From assembly GCA_022866585.1 (NCBI GenBank), contig JALHUP010000351.1, forward strand, positions 1 to 7,133: a DNA stretch of 7,133 nt, given 5' to 3'. Shown here piece after piece: positions 1 to 4,753 of this stretch. This stretch comes from Candidatus Zixiibacteriota bacterium (GTDB taxonomy: Bacteria > Zixibacteria > MSB-5A5 > SM1-73). Under the pieces are notes generated by a model that was not told the DNA's origin, made no database searches, and saw nothing but the letters and a program-made list of their open reading frames with translations. The translations under genes and the position numbers were made by a program. How positions within the stretch are numbered: position 1 is the first letter of the stretch; every line of letters begins with the position of its first letter.

Positions 1-1
1 G

Positions 2-1018
2 AGTAAGAGACGACGAGGATATCGGAATGGGAGTTATGTGAGGGATTTGCTTAGTAGTTATGGTTGGATTGAGGGATTGGTGGTTCCGCGGGTTCGGGAG
101 GGAGGAATTGATTTTCAATTATTGGAGCGGTATCGTCGTCGTCAGCGGCAGGTGGATTTGGTGTTAATGGAAGCCTTTTTGTTGGGACATTCTACCCGGA
201 AGACGGTGCGGTGGTTTAAGAGGTTATGGGGCGGTGGAGTTAGTGCCCAGACGGTATCGAACATAGTTAAGGAGTTGGATCAAAAGGTAAAGGAGTTTCA
301 CCAACGACCGGTGGGCGATGATTATCAGTTTTTATTTTTGGATGGGATCTGGTTTACTTTGAGCAAGCCGGTGAAGGTTAAGAAGGTGCTGTTGGTGGCA
401 TTGGGAGTTAAGGCGGATGGTAGCAAGGAGCTTTTGAGTTTTCAGTTGGCGCCCAATGAATCGGAGTCTTGTTGGTGGGGTTTTCTGAGTGATTTGAAAC
501 AGCGTGGTCTTAAGGGAGAAGGGTTGGAAGTGATTGTCTCTGATGGAGCTGGTGGTTTGGTTAAAGCTATCCGGGGTTTGTATCCCCGGGTGTCTCATCA
601 GCTATGCACCTTTCATAAAGCCACAGACTTAGGGCTACATCTTGCAGACAAACGTCATCGCAGTCGCATCATCTCAGGTGCTCTCCATGTGTTCGAAGGA
701 GAGACAAAAACTGATGTCCGCAGACGGTTGAGAATGTTCTGTGACTATTGGTCTGCTAAGGAGCCTAAGGCGGTCAGATGCTTCCTTAGAGGATTTGAAT
801 ACTGCCTTTATTATCTGGAATATCCTGATCCTATCCGTACCATGCTCAAAACCAATAATCTTTTGGAACGATACCTCCAAGAGCTCCAACGAAGAATAAT
901 TCCTATGAGATCTTTCAACAACACCAAAAGCGTAGAAAGGATCATCTATGGGTTAATAGCTTATGTCATAAACCAACCTGAGGATATGCCCCAAAACAAT
1001 TTTACACAATTATCTTGA
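2..1018 (+). CDS. IS256-family (mutator-type) DDE transposase, 5' end missing
   Basis: This enzyme cuts and joins the ends of its own insertion sequence. The frame is open to the left edge. The codons before the GTG at 38 read SKRRRGYRNGSYVRDLL, which matches the usual RNGY(R)..L region of the family, so GTG 38 is internal and the true start is outside. About 338 residues are visible; IS256 transposases are usually about 390-410 aa, so roughly 50-70 N-terminal residues are missing. The catalytic triad can be placed: Asp in LFLDGIWF (codon 341-343), Asp in VSDGAGG (542-544) and Glu in TNNLLERYLQELQRR (866-868). The conserved C-x2-H (QLCTFHK) lies between the last two. No internal stop or frameshift is visible, so the copy could be active if its 5' end is intact. 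Base use changes abruptly near 600, from G/T-rich to C/A-rich. Confidence 0.9.
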   Translation, partial: SKRRRGYRNGSYVRDLLSSYGWIEGLVVPRVREGGIDFQLLERYRRRQRQVDLVLMEAFLLGHSTRKTVRWFKRLWGGGVSAQTVSNIVKELDQKVKEFHQRPVGDDYQFLFLDGIWFTLSKPVKVKKVLLVALGVKADGSKELLSFQLAPNESESCWWGFLSDLKQRGLKGEGLEVIVSDGAGGLVKAIRGLYPRVSHQLCTFHKATDLGLHLADKRHRSRIISGALHVFEGETKTDVRRRLRMFCDYWSAKEPKAVRCFLRGFEYCLYYLEYPDPIRTMLKTNNLLERYLQELQRRIIPMRSFNNTKSVERIIYGLIAYVINQPEDMPQNNFTQLS

Positions 1019-1020
1019 CG
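997..1020 (+). repeat. Probable right terminal inverted repeat of the IS256-type element
   Basis: The segment overlaps the transposase stop codon (TGA 1016-1018), as is common where the coding region runs into the element end. It is assigned only by resemblance to known IS256-family ends, because the partner repeat on the left is not in the window. Confidence 0.45.
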
Positions 1021-1051
1021 TAACCAACGGGAAGCAGGGCAAAAAATAAGA

Positions 1052-1079
1052 TTGACAAATGTTTTTATTTGATTATTAT
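1052..1079 (+). promoter_or_regulatory. Sigma70-type promoter for yicC
   Basis: A perfect -35 hexamer TTGACA (1052-1057) and a -10 hexamer TATTAT (1074-1079, one mismatch to TATAAT) are separated by 16 bases. The predicted transcript would start near 1086 and have a very short leader before the AGGAG ribosome binding site at 1093-1097. The promoter lies outside the IS end, so it is probably native rather than supplied by the element. Confidence 0.65.
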
Positions 1080-1104
1080 AAGTTTTTCTTTCAGGAGAAC
1101 TTTT

Positions 1105-1983
1105 ATGATATCGAGTATGACCGGTTATGGCAGGGCTGAGTTGGTGAAAGAGGAAGTAAAAGCCTCCGTGGAGATAAGCTCGGTAAATAATCGCTTCTGT
1201 GAGATCCAATTTCGTCTGCCCAAGTTCCTTAATCCGTTAGAATCCAAACTAAAGGAGATAATCCTCTCCACCATCACCAGAGGGAAGATCAATTACACTT
1301 TGAATTGGGAAGAAAGCTCACCCATCACCTCTTACGTAAAATTGAATGAAGAGGCGGCAGATGTCTATCACACTATAATGACCCAGTTGAAGGAAAAATA
1401 CAATCTTTCGGGTGAAATCAAAGTGGATCACTTTTTAAACTTGCCTGATTTGATCAAAGTGGAAAAGGAGGAATACAACCTAGACAAAGCCTGGGAGGTG
1501 ATGCAGGAGGTCACCTTGAGAGCCTTGAAAGAATTCAACTCCATGCGAAGAAATGAAGGTGCTCGTCTGGCAAAAGACTTAAAGCAAAGGGTTAATAGTC
1601 TCGAAACGGCCATCTCCGAAATTGAGAAATTGACTCCTGTAAATGTTAGCAACTATCGAAAGAAATTGAAAGCCAAAATATCTGAGCTTTTGGATAATCT
1701 GGTGGTGGATGAGCAAAGGATCGAACAGGAGGTGGCTTTGATGGCAGAAAAATGTGACGTCACCGAGGAATGTGTCAGGTTCAAAAGCCACAATCAGCAG
1801 TTCCTTTCCGCATTAGAAGAGGGCGGACCGGTGGGAAAAAGGTTAACCTTCCTGTTGCAAGAGATGAATAGGGAAGCCAACACCATCGGCTCCAAAGCCT
1901 CCGATGCTCAAATCTCACAAAAGGTGATCTTTCTGAAAGAGGAGATAGAGAAACTAAGAGAGCAGGTGCAGAATATTGAATGA
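1105..1983 (+). CDS. yicC: YicC/YloC-family endoribonuclease
   Basis: YicC-family proteins are endoribonucleases; E. coli YicC and B. subtilis YloC are the reference members. The product is 292 aa, the normal family length of about 290. It begins with the family hallmark MISSMTGYGRAE and ends with the conserved C-terminal block (DUF1732), including GKRLTFLLQEMNREANTIGS at about residues 242-262. The N-terminal YicC domain covers roughly residues 1-155. The start is the ATG at 1105, with AGGAG at 1093-1097 seven bases upstream. A TTG twelve codons earlier (1069) is rejected because it would sit inside the promoter -10 region. In many bacteria yicC is directly followed by remA, gmk and rpoZ; here accessory DNA separates it from remA by about 1.3 kb. 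Confidence 0.93.
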   Translation: MISSMTGYGRAELVKEEVKASVEISSVNNRFCEIQFRLPKFLNPLESKLKEIILSTITRGKINYTLNWEESSPITSYVKLNEEAADVYHTIMTQLKEKYNLSGEIKVDHFLNLPDLIKVEKEEYNLDKAWEVMQEVTLRALKEFNSMRRNEGARLAKDLKQRVNSLETAISEIEKLTPVNVSNYRKKLKAKISELLDNLVVDEQRIEQEVALMAEKCDVTEECVRFKSHNQQFLSALEEGGPVGKRLTFLLQEMNREANTIGSKASDAQISQKVIFLKEEIEKLREQVQNIE

Positions 1984-1986
1984 TTG

Positions 1987-2032
1987 ATGACGAATGACGG
2001 ACTTGTGGTGAGCTTGCCGAACCATGACGAAT
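1987..2032. repeat. Small palindromic repeat flanked by 9-bp direct repeats
   Basis: ATGACGAAT occurs at 1987-1995 and again at 2024-2032. Between them lies the imperfect palindrome TGGTGAGCTTGCCGAACCA (2006-2024), whose outer arms TGGT/ACCA pair and whose inner positions would form tandem G-A mismatches. This looks like a short dispersed intergenic palindrome (REP-like). It immediately follows the yicC stop codon and is not followed by a T-run, so it is not a standard terminator. Confidence 0.5.
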
Positions 2033-2115
2033 ATCGGATACGAGACCAAAATTTCTCTTAGTAAAGGACGAGGAGAAAAGGTTTTTATAAAGTTATCACA
2101 TTTTTAAGCAAAAAG

Positions 2116-2138
2116 GTTACTTGGTAGGTAACTATAAT
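2116..2138 (+). promoter_or_regulatory. Candidate promoter/operator upstream of the toxin-antitoxin pair
   Basis: A perfect -10 hexamer TATAAT lies at 2133-2138, directly after an inverted repeat GTTAC (2116-2120) / GTAAC (2128-2132). No good -35 hexamer is seen at the expected distance. An inverted repeat abutting a -10 box would suit autorepression by the antitoxin, which is usual for this type of module, but this is inference. The predicted leader to the antitoxin ATG is about 135 bases and includes the repeat at 2178-2242. Confidence 0.3.
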
Positions 2139-2177
2139 GGCACAAAATATAAAAAAAGTAAAAATTTATATAAAATC

Positions 2178-2242
2178 TGTGTTGGTAACGTAACCTTGTT
2201 CATTACTATAAAGCGTTACGGACGAGGGCATCCTTGACGAAC
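2178..2242. repeat. Palindromic repeat, copy A (degenerate), upstream of the antitoxin
   Basis: It starts TGTGTTGGTAACG and ends TTGACGAAC. The inverted arms GTAACG (2185-2190) and CGTTAC (2214-2219) can pair. The start, a middle segment (TAAAG, then a GTTACG- or GTCACG-like motif and GGACGA/GTCCGA) and the end align with copy B at 2903-2992. Copy A lacks the inner CTTCGCAGGAGACC-like stretch of copy B and has lost the perfect stem. It ends 38 bases before the antitoxin start codon. Confidence 0.5.
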
Positions 2243-2280
2243 TACTGCATAGTAAATATGAACTTTGATGGAGGTGTTTT

Positions 2281-2478
2281 ATGAAAGCTACAGCAAGGAT
2301 TAGTCCTGAAGATTATATTCTTTCCGTGATCTCACCAGAAGATAGGCTGGAAGCCGCTCTCAAAATTGCGAGGGAAACTTTTAAGAAAACAAAATTGACA
2401 GTTAGGGACATAGAAAAGGCTGTTAAAAAAGCAAGGAGAAAAGCCTACGAAGAGACCCAAGATCAAAGTGGTCGTTGA
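2281..2478 (+). CDS. Putative antitoxin partner of the PIN-domain toxin
   Basis: This is a 65-aa, lysine-rich, probably all-helical protein. It is called an antitoxin mainly from context: it is small, it lies immediately upstream of a PIN-family toxin gene and the two overlap by 11 bases, which suggests translational coupling. I do not recognise a standard DNA-binding fold (no clear AbrB or ribbon-helix-helix motif). The visible core is SPEDRLEAALKIARETF followed by a charged helix, VRDIEKAVKKARRKAYEE. The start ATG has a strong ribosome binding site GGAGGT (2270-2275) five bases upstream. The likely role is to bind and block the toxin, possibly repressing its own promoter as well. It could instead be an unrelated small protein. 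Confidence 0.65.
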   Translation: MKATARISPEDYILSVISPEDRLEAALKIARETFKKTKLTVRDIEKAVKKARRKAYEETQDQSGR

Positions 2479-2890
2479 TACCGGGGTGCTCATATCTGCC
2501 TTTGTCTTTGGAGGTATTCCTGAAAGTGCAATCAAAAAAATATTCAGTGAGGCGGAGATATGGGTATCTCCGCAACTTCTTGAAGAATACAGAGCGACTC
2601 CTTTTGAACTTGAAGCTGGAGGCAAGATAACCCATCTTCAATTAAAGTCTCTCCTTTCTGGTATCGCTTCGTTTGTGGTTAATGCTAAAGTGGCTACTCC
2701 TAAAAAGCGGTTATCCCTTTGTAGAGATGAAGAAGACAACATGATTCTTGAATGCTGTTTTGCCGCTGATGCTGATTTCTTGATTACCGGGGATAAAGAC
2801 CTCCTTGAGATGGAGAAAACCAGATTGAAAAGAGAACTTCCCAAATTAAAGATAGTTTCTCCCAGGGTTTTTCTGGGGCATGACAAATAG
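2468..2890 (+). CDS. PIN-domain ribonuclease toxin (COG1569-like)
   Basis: PIN-domain toxins are Mg2+-dependent ribonucleases that stop growth by cutting RNA unless an antitoxin blocks them. This 140-aa protein has the full acidic set: Asp4 in VVDTGVLISA, Glu40 in SPQLLEEY, Asp90 in RDEEDNMIL (with Asp87 nearby) and Asp109 in LITGDKDLL. All key residues are present, so it may be active. It ends with SPRVFL, typical of the 'PIN family putative toxin' group rather than classic VapC. The chosen start is GTG at 2468, inside the end of the antitoxin gene. In-frame codons upstream (back to a TAG at 2411) offer only CTG as an alternative start, and no clear ribosome binding site is seen, so translation probably depends on coupling. 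The usual Asn of DTN is Gly here (DTG), as in other PIN branches. Confidence 0.85.
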   Translation: MVVDTGVLISAFVFGGIPESAIKKIFSEAEIWVSPQLLEEYRATPFELEAGGKITHLQLKSLLSGIASFVVNAKVATPKKRLSLCRDEEDNMILECCFAADADFLITGDKDLLEMEKTRLKRELPKLKIVSPRVFLGHDK

Positions 2891-2902
2891 ACGCGAATTC
2901 TA

Positions 2903-2992
2903 TGTGTTGGTAACGGACACCTTGTCCGTTACCGTAAAGTGTCACGTCCGAAGGATCCCGCTTCGCAGGAGACCAAGATGTCCGTGACGAAC
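2903..2992. repeat. Palindromic repeat, copy B, with a perfect 11-bp stem
   Basis: GGTAACGGACA (2909-2919) and TGTCCGTTACC (2923-2933) form a perfect 11-bp stem with a 3-base loop CCT. A second folded part follows: GTCACG (2941-2946) pairs with CGTGAC (2983-2988) and encloses CGAAG/CTTCG. No T-run follows on either strand, so it is unlikely to be an intrinsic terminator. It ends 20 bases before the ATG of the 71-aa gene and shares its start (TGTGTTGGTAACG) and end (GACGAAC) with copy A. Confidence 0.65.
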
Positions 2993-3012
2993 AAGGGGGT
3001 TTTAAGAGAATT

Positions 3013-3228
3013 ATGAACATCAAAGAACGTCCAAATCATAAGATATACATTCAAGTCCTGCGTAGAATGTCACCGGAGAAAAGGTTACTTAAGGCATTTG
3101 AATTATCTGAATTTACCAGGCAACTCTTTATTCACGGATTACATAAGAGATTCCCCAATCTTTCAGATGAGGAATTTGAAAGGCTACTTTTAGAACGTCT
3201 AAATAAATGTCACAACAGGAATTATTAA
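3013..3228 (+). CDS. Uncharacterised 71-aa protein paired with a nucleotidyltransferase remnant
   Basis: The function is unknown. The protein is helical and charged, with the core RRMSPEKRLLKAFELSEFTR, a second helix region around LSDEEFERLLLERL and a C-terminal CHNRNY. From memory, similar small proteins occur directly upstream of, and overlapping, nucleotidyltransferase-domain genes. Here the downstream ATG at 3207 overlaps its last 22 bases, which fits that arrangement. The pair may be a toxin-antitoxin or defence-type unit, but this is inference. The start is the ATG at 3013; only a weak purine stretch (AAGAGA, 3004-3009) precedes it. Because the partner is broken, this gene may be an orphan on its way to decay. 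Confidence 0.7.
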   Translation: MNIKERPNHKIYIQVLRRMSPEKRLLKAFELSEFTRQLFIHGLHKRFPNLSDEEFERLLLERLNKCHNRNY

Positions 3229-3307
3229 AGAAAATCATTCAAGCACTCGATCAATCTGGAATTCAATACATGATACAGGTGCTATAGTTTCAAGCTTACA
3301 AGTTTAA
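3207..3307 (+). pseudogene. Frameshifted, truncated nucleotidyltransferase (N-terminal remnant)
   Basis: From ATG 3207 the frame reads MSQQELLKKIIQALDQSGIQYMI and then stops at TAG 3285. Shifting frame at about 3273-3275 restores TGAIVSSLQV before a TAA at 3305. The joined sequence, ...GIQYM-TGAIVSSLQ..., matches the N-terminus of Pol-beta-type minimal nucleotidyltransferases, where a Gly-Ser/Ala motif after YM(I/V)T precedes the catalytic D-x-D. The simplest reading is loss of one base in ATAACAGGT (now ATACAGGT). The catalytic Asp residues and the rest of the gene are absent, and remA begins 18 bases later, so this is a non-functional fragment. The call rests on motif resemblance that I recognise, not on an alignment I could run. 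Confidence 0.6.
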
Positions 3308-3325
3308 TTAGTTGGATTAGCATAA

Positions 3326-3598
3326 ATGGACTATCCTTTTGTTTCCGTCGGTTATGGGAGCGTGGTCTCGGTAGATAAGATTGTGGCGGTAATCAGTTTC
3401 GGGTCACAGCCTTCAAAAAGACTTAAAGACGAGGCGCAAAAGAAAGGTAAGCTCATCGATGCCACCGAAGGGAGAAAGACCAGAAGCCTGGTGGTAACCT
3501 CCTCGGATCACGTGATACTATCAGCTTTAGCTTGTGAGACCATCGCTTTTCGGCTTAAGATTCAAAATTCAAAGAAAATCTTGAACCTTGAATCTTGA
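3326..3598 (+). CDS. remA: RemA/DUF370-family DNA-binding regulator
   Basis: RemA-family proteins are small DNA-binding regulators; in B. subtilis RemA activates biofilm matrix genes. The product is 90 aa. Family hallmarks are GYGSVVSVDKIVAVIS (residues about 9-24), KGKLIDATEGRKTRSLVV and SSDHVILSAL. The last 13 or so residues (KIQNSKKILNLES) look like translated intergenic repeat rather than family sequence. The start is the ATG at 3326; an in-frame TAA lies immediately before it (3323-3325) and there is no good ribosome binding site, so expression may be weak or its former leader may have been lost when the upstream accessory DNA arrived. It sits directly before gmk, the classical yicC-remA-gmk order. 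Its role in this organism is unknown. Confidence 0.88.
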   Translation: MDYPFVSVGYGSVVSVDKIVAVISFGSQPSKRLKDEAQKKGKLIDATEGRKTRSLVVTSSDHVILSALACETIAFRLKIQNSKKILNLES

Positions 3599-3603
3599 AC
3601 CTT
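3557..3603. repeat. AATCTTGAACCTT direct repeat and inverted repeat at the remA-gmk junction
   Basis: The 13-base unit AATCTTGAACCTT occurs at 3577-3589 and 3591-3603, one base apart. AAGATTCAA (3557-3565) is the reverse complement of TTGAATCTT (3588-3596). The element covers the remA stop codon (TGA 3596-3598) and supplies the last residues of RemA. It resembles low-complexity 'attcaa/cttgaa' intergenic repeats. Confidence 0.6.
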
Positions 3604-3611
3604 TTAAAATA

Positions 3612-4277
3612 ATGAAAAAAGCAACTCCTCTCAAGACCCAGAATTCGGGCAAGACACAGAATTCGTGCTTAGTGGTTATCTCTTCCCCCTCTGGGGGAGG
3701 AAAGACCACCATTTGTCGAAAGATACTAAACAAACATAAAGATTATCTATATTCTATCTCCGCCACCACCAGAAAGAAAAGAAAAAATGAGAAAAAAGGA
3801 AGGGATTACTTTTTTCTATCGGAAAATCAATTTAATCAAATAAGAAAAAAACGGGGATTTGTGGAATGGGCAAAAGTGCACGGCGAATATTATGGAACTT
3901 TTAAAAAAAATGTGGACAAGGCAAAAGAAGAAGGTAAGACTGCATTATTCGTTCTGAATGTGCAGGGAGGAATGGCAATTAAGAAAAAATATCGAGAAAG
4001 CGTTTTAATCTTTCTTTTGCCCCCTTCTTTAGAGGAATTGAAAAAGAGGCTCGTCCATAGAGGAACGGACAGGGCGGACGAGATAGAGAAGAGATTGAAG
4101 ATCGCATTAAAGGAGATGAAGTTTTGGTCGAAGTATGATTATGTTGTGATAAATAAGAACTTAGAGGAAACGGCAAAACTGGTGGAAAAGATCATCGAGG
4201 CGGAAAGACATAAATCCTTCAGGTTCGATTTCGAAAGCTGGCACAAGGATTCAACTCTCAAGACACAAAATTCATGA
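3612..4277 (+). CDS. gmk: Guanylate kinase
   Basis: Guanylate kinase uses ATP to phosphorylate GMP to GDP in the cytoplasm and is essential for GTP and dGTP supply. The product is 221 aa from ATG 3612 (E. coli 207). Visible motifs are the P-loop SSPSGGGKTT (residues 24-33), the GMP-binding SATTRKKRKNEKKGRDYFF, EWAKVHGEYYGT, the NVQG segment around residue 116, PPSLEELKKRL and the lid HRGTDRADEIEKRL. The usual Asp of D-x-QG, a guanine-contacting residue in yeast Gmk, is Asn116 here. The first 18 residues (with LKTQNSGKTQNS) and the last residues (STLKTQNS) are additions to the family core and derive from the same DNA repeat. No good ribosome binding site precedes ATG 3612. A TTG at 3588 overlapping remA and a GTG at 3672 just before the P-loop are alternative starts. 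Confidence 0.93.
   Translation: MKKATPLKTQNSGKTQNSCLVVISSPSGGGKTTICRKILNKHKDYLYSISATTRKKRKNEKKGRDYFFLSENQFNQIRKKRGFVEWAKVHGEYYGTFKKNVDKAKEEGKTALFVLNVQGGMAIKKKYRESVLIFLLPPSLEELKKRLVHRGTDRADEIEKRLKIALKEMKFWSKYDYVVINKNLEETAKLVEKIIEAERHKSFRFDFESWHKDSTLKTQNS
3622..3664 (+). repeat. Two tandem copies of a CAAGACnCAGAATTC repeat inside the 5' end of gmk
   Basis: CAAGACCCAGAATTC (3632-3646) and CAAGACACAGAATTC (3650-3664) are 18 bases apart start to start, so the repeat is read in frame as KTQNS twice. A longer shared stretch beginning CAACTC (3622) also precedes the third copy at the 3' end of gmk. Confidence 0.7.
4252..4273 (+). repeat. Third copy of the gmk-flanking repeat, at the 3' end of gmk
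   Basis: CAACTCTCAAGACACAAAATTC matches the 3622-3646 copy apart from a 3-base gap and two substitutions. It encodes the C-terminal STLKTQNS peptide just before the stop codon (TGA 4275-4277). The kinase gene is therefore bracketed by direct repeats in the same reading frame. Confidence 0.65.
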
Positions 4278-4305
4278 TTCTCTTGAACTCATCTCTGCAG
4301 CGGCG

Positions 4306-4410
4306 TGTAACATAAATTTGTTCCCTATTGTAGTTGCCTGATTTATCAGGCGTACTGGCGACAATGCTCAATAAATTGAGCAACTACATACACTCTGAAC
4401 TTTTGTTACA
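4306..4410. repeat. Nested inverted-repeat element with two inner hairpins
   Basis: The outer arms are TGTAACA (4306-4312) and TGTTACA (4404-4410). The inner arms are TGTAGTTGC (4329-4337) and GCAACTACA (4380-4388), a perfect 9-bp match. Inside the inner arms are two perfect hairpins: GCCTGAT/ATCAGGC (4336-4351, loop TT) and TGCTCAAT/ATTGAGCA (4365-4382, loop AA). Each hairpin overlaps one inner arm, so the 60-base core (4329-4388) can fold either as two hairpins or as one long stem. It looks like a palindrome-pair repeat (REP/BIME- or MITE-like). Confidence 0.6.
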
Positions 4411-4493
4411 GTCCAGTAGGCTGTTCACGGAGAGCTATCGATCCTTCTTACAAAGAAAGTCCTGAAAAGGCCGAATGAGGAAAGGTTTTTTTC

Positions 4494-4600
4494 TGGAGTG
4501 TTCCGCTTTAGCGGGACCCACAACCTTTTATCCGCAAGATCTCACTCTGCGGGATGACCCAAAGAGTTTTCATACGGTTCACCCAAAGGTGAACACTCCA
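4494..4600. repeat. Inverted-repeat-bounded element carrying three inner hairpins
   Basis: TGGAGTGTTC (4494-4503) and GAACACTCCA (4591-4600) form a perfect 10-bp inverted repeat. Similarity continues imperfectly outward (GAGGAAAGGT from 4477; ACTTTTCCTTC to 4611). Inside are GTTCCGC/GCGGGAC (4500-4517, one G-T pair, loop TTTA), CCGCA...TGCGG around 4532-4556 and GTTCACC/GGTGAAC (4577-4594, loop CAAA). The first and last inner hairpins share bases with the outer arms, giving mutually exclusive folds, as in the neighbouring 4306-4410 element. Confidence 0.55.
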
Positions 4601-4624
4601 ACTTTTCCTTCTTAGTTGGTTTTT
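4598..4624 (+). terminator. Weak candidate intrinsic terminator
   Basis: CCAACT (4598-4603) pairs with AGTTGG (4614-4619) across a 10-base loop, followed by TTTTT (4620-4624). The stem is short and A/T-rich, so it would be weak. It would end transcription coming from gmk, before rpoZ. Confidence 0.3.
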
Positions 4625-4642
4625 CAGAGACCTGTTAAAAAT

Positions 4643-4681
4643 ATGAACCACGTTGTTCATTATCCGAAGTCTGGATCCAGA
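4643..4681. promoter_or_regulatory. Two palindromes, possible operators, upstream of rpoZ
   Basis: ATGAACCACGTTGTTCAT (4643-4660) is an 18-base palindrome except for one mismatched pair of positions. TCTGGATCCAGA (4670-4681) is a perfect 12-base palindrome. They are 9 bases apart. Protein-binding sites or small structured repeats are both possible; no function can be assigned. Confidence 0.3.
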
Positions 4682-4753
4682 GGACCAGAGTCAGACAAAA
4701 AAATTGTTAATGGTGGCAAAGATTTTGGGAAAAGATAACGTTTAGATATTTCA

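Larger units (their letters stand above)
1..1020 (+). mobile_element. Right-hand part of an IS256-family insertion sequence
   Basis: The left edge cuts into an insertion sequence. Visible are the 3' part of a mutator-type transposase gene and, overlapping its stop codon, an A/T-rich end (CAATTTTACACAATTATC then TTGACG, 997-1020). This resembles terminal inverted repeats of IS256-family elements, which typically carry a TTTACACA...TTGAC core. The left end and any target-site duplication lie outside the window, so the exact right boundary is uncertain by a few bases. The element sits about 30 bases upstream of the yicC promoter and points towards it. Confidence 0.75.

Noticed and set aside
1069..1104. 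Longer yicC start at TTG 1069.
   Set aside because: It would lie within the spacer and -10 region of the promoter. The ATG at 1105 has a proper AGGAG and gives the family-typical N-terminus MISSMTGYGR.
2909..2933. Perfect 11-bp hairpin after the PIN toxin as an intrinsic terminator.
   Set aside because: No T-run follows on either strand, and the hairpin is part of a repeat also found upstream of the antitoxin.
3588..3611. Gmk start at TTG 3588, overlapping the end of remA.
   Set aside because: It has no ribosome binding site and adds eight further repeat-derived residues outside the family core. ATG 3612 is preferred, though neither start has strong support.
3632..4273. Repeats in and around gmk as a CRISPR-like or tandem array.
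   Set aside because: There are only three short copies, two almost adjacent and one about 600 bases away, and they are translated within gmk.
4441..4490. Resemblance of GAGGAAAGG and AAAGTCCTG to the conserved start of RNase P RNA (GAGGAAAGTCC).
   Set aside because: The motif is split over two places, and the other conserved RNase P RNA blocks are not visible nearby.
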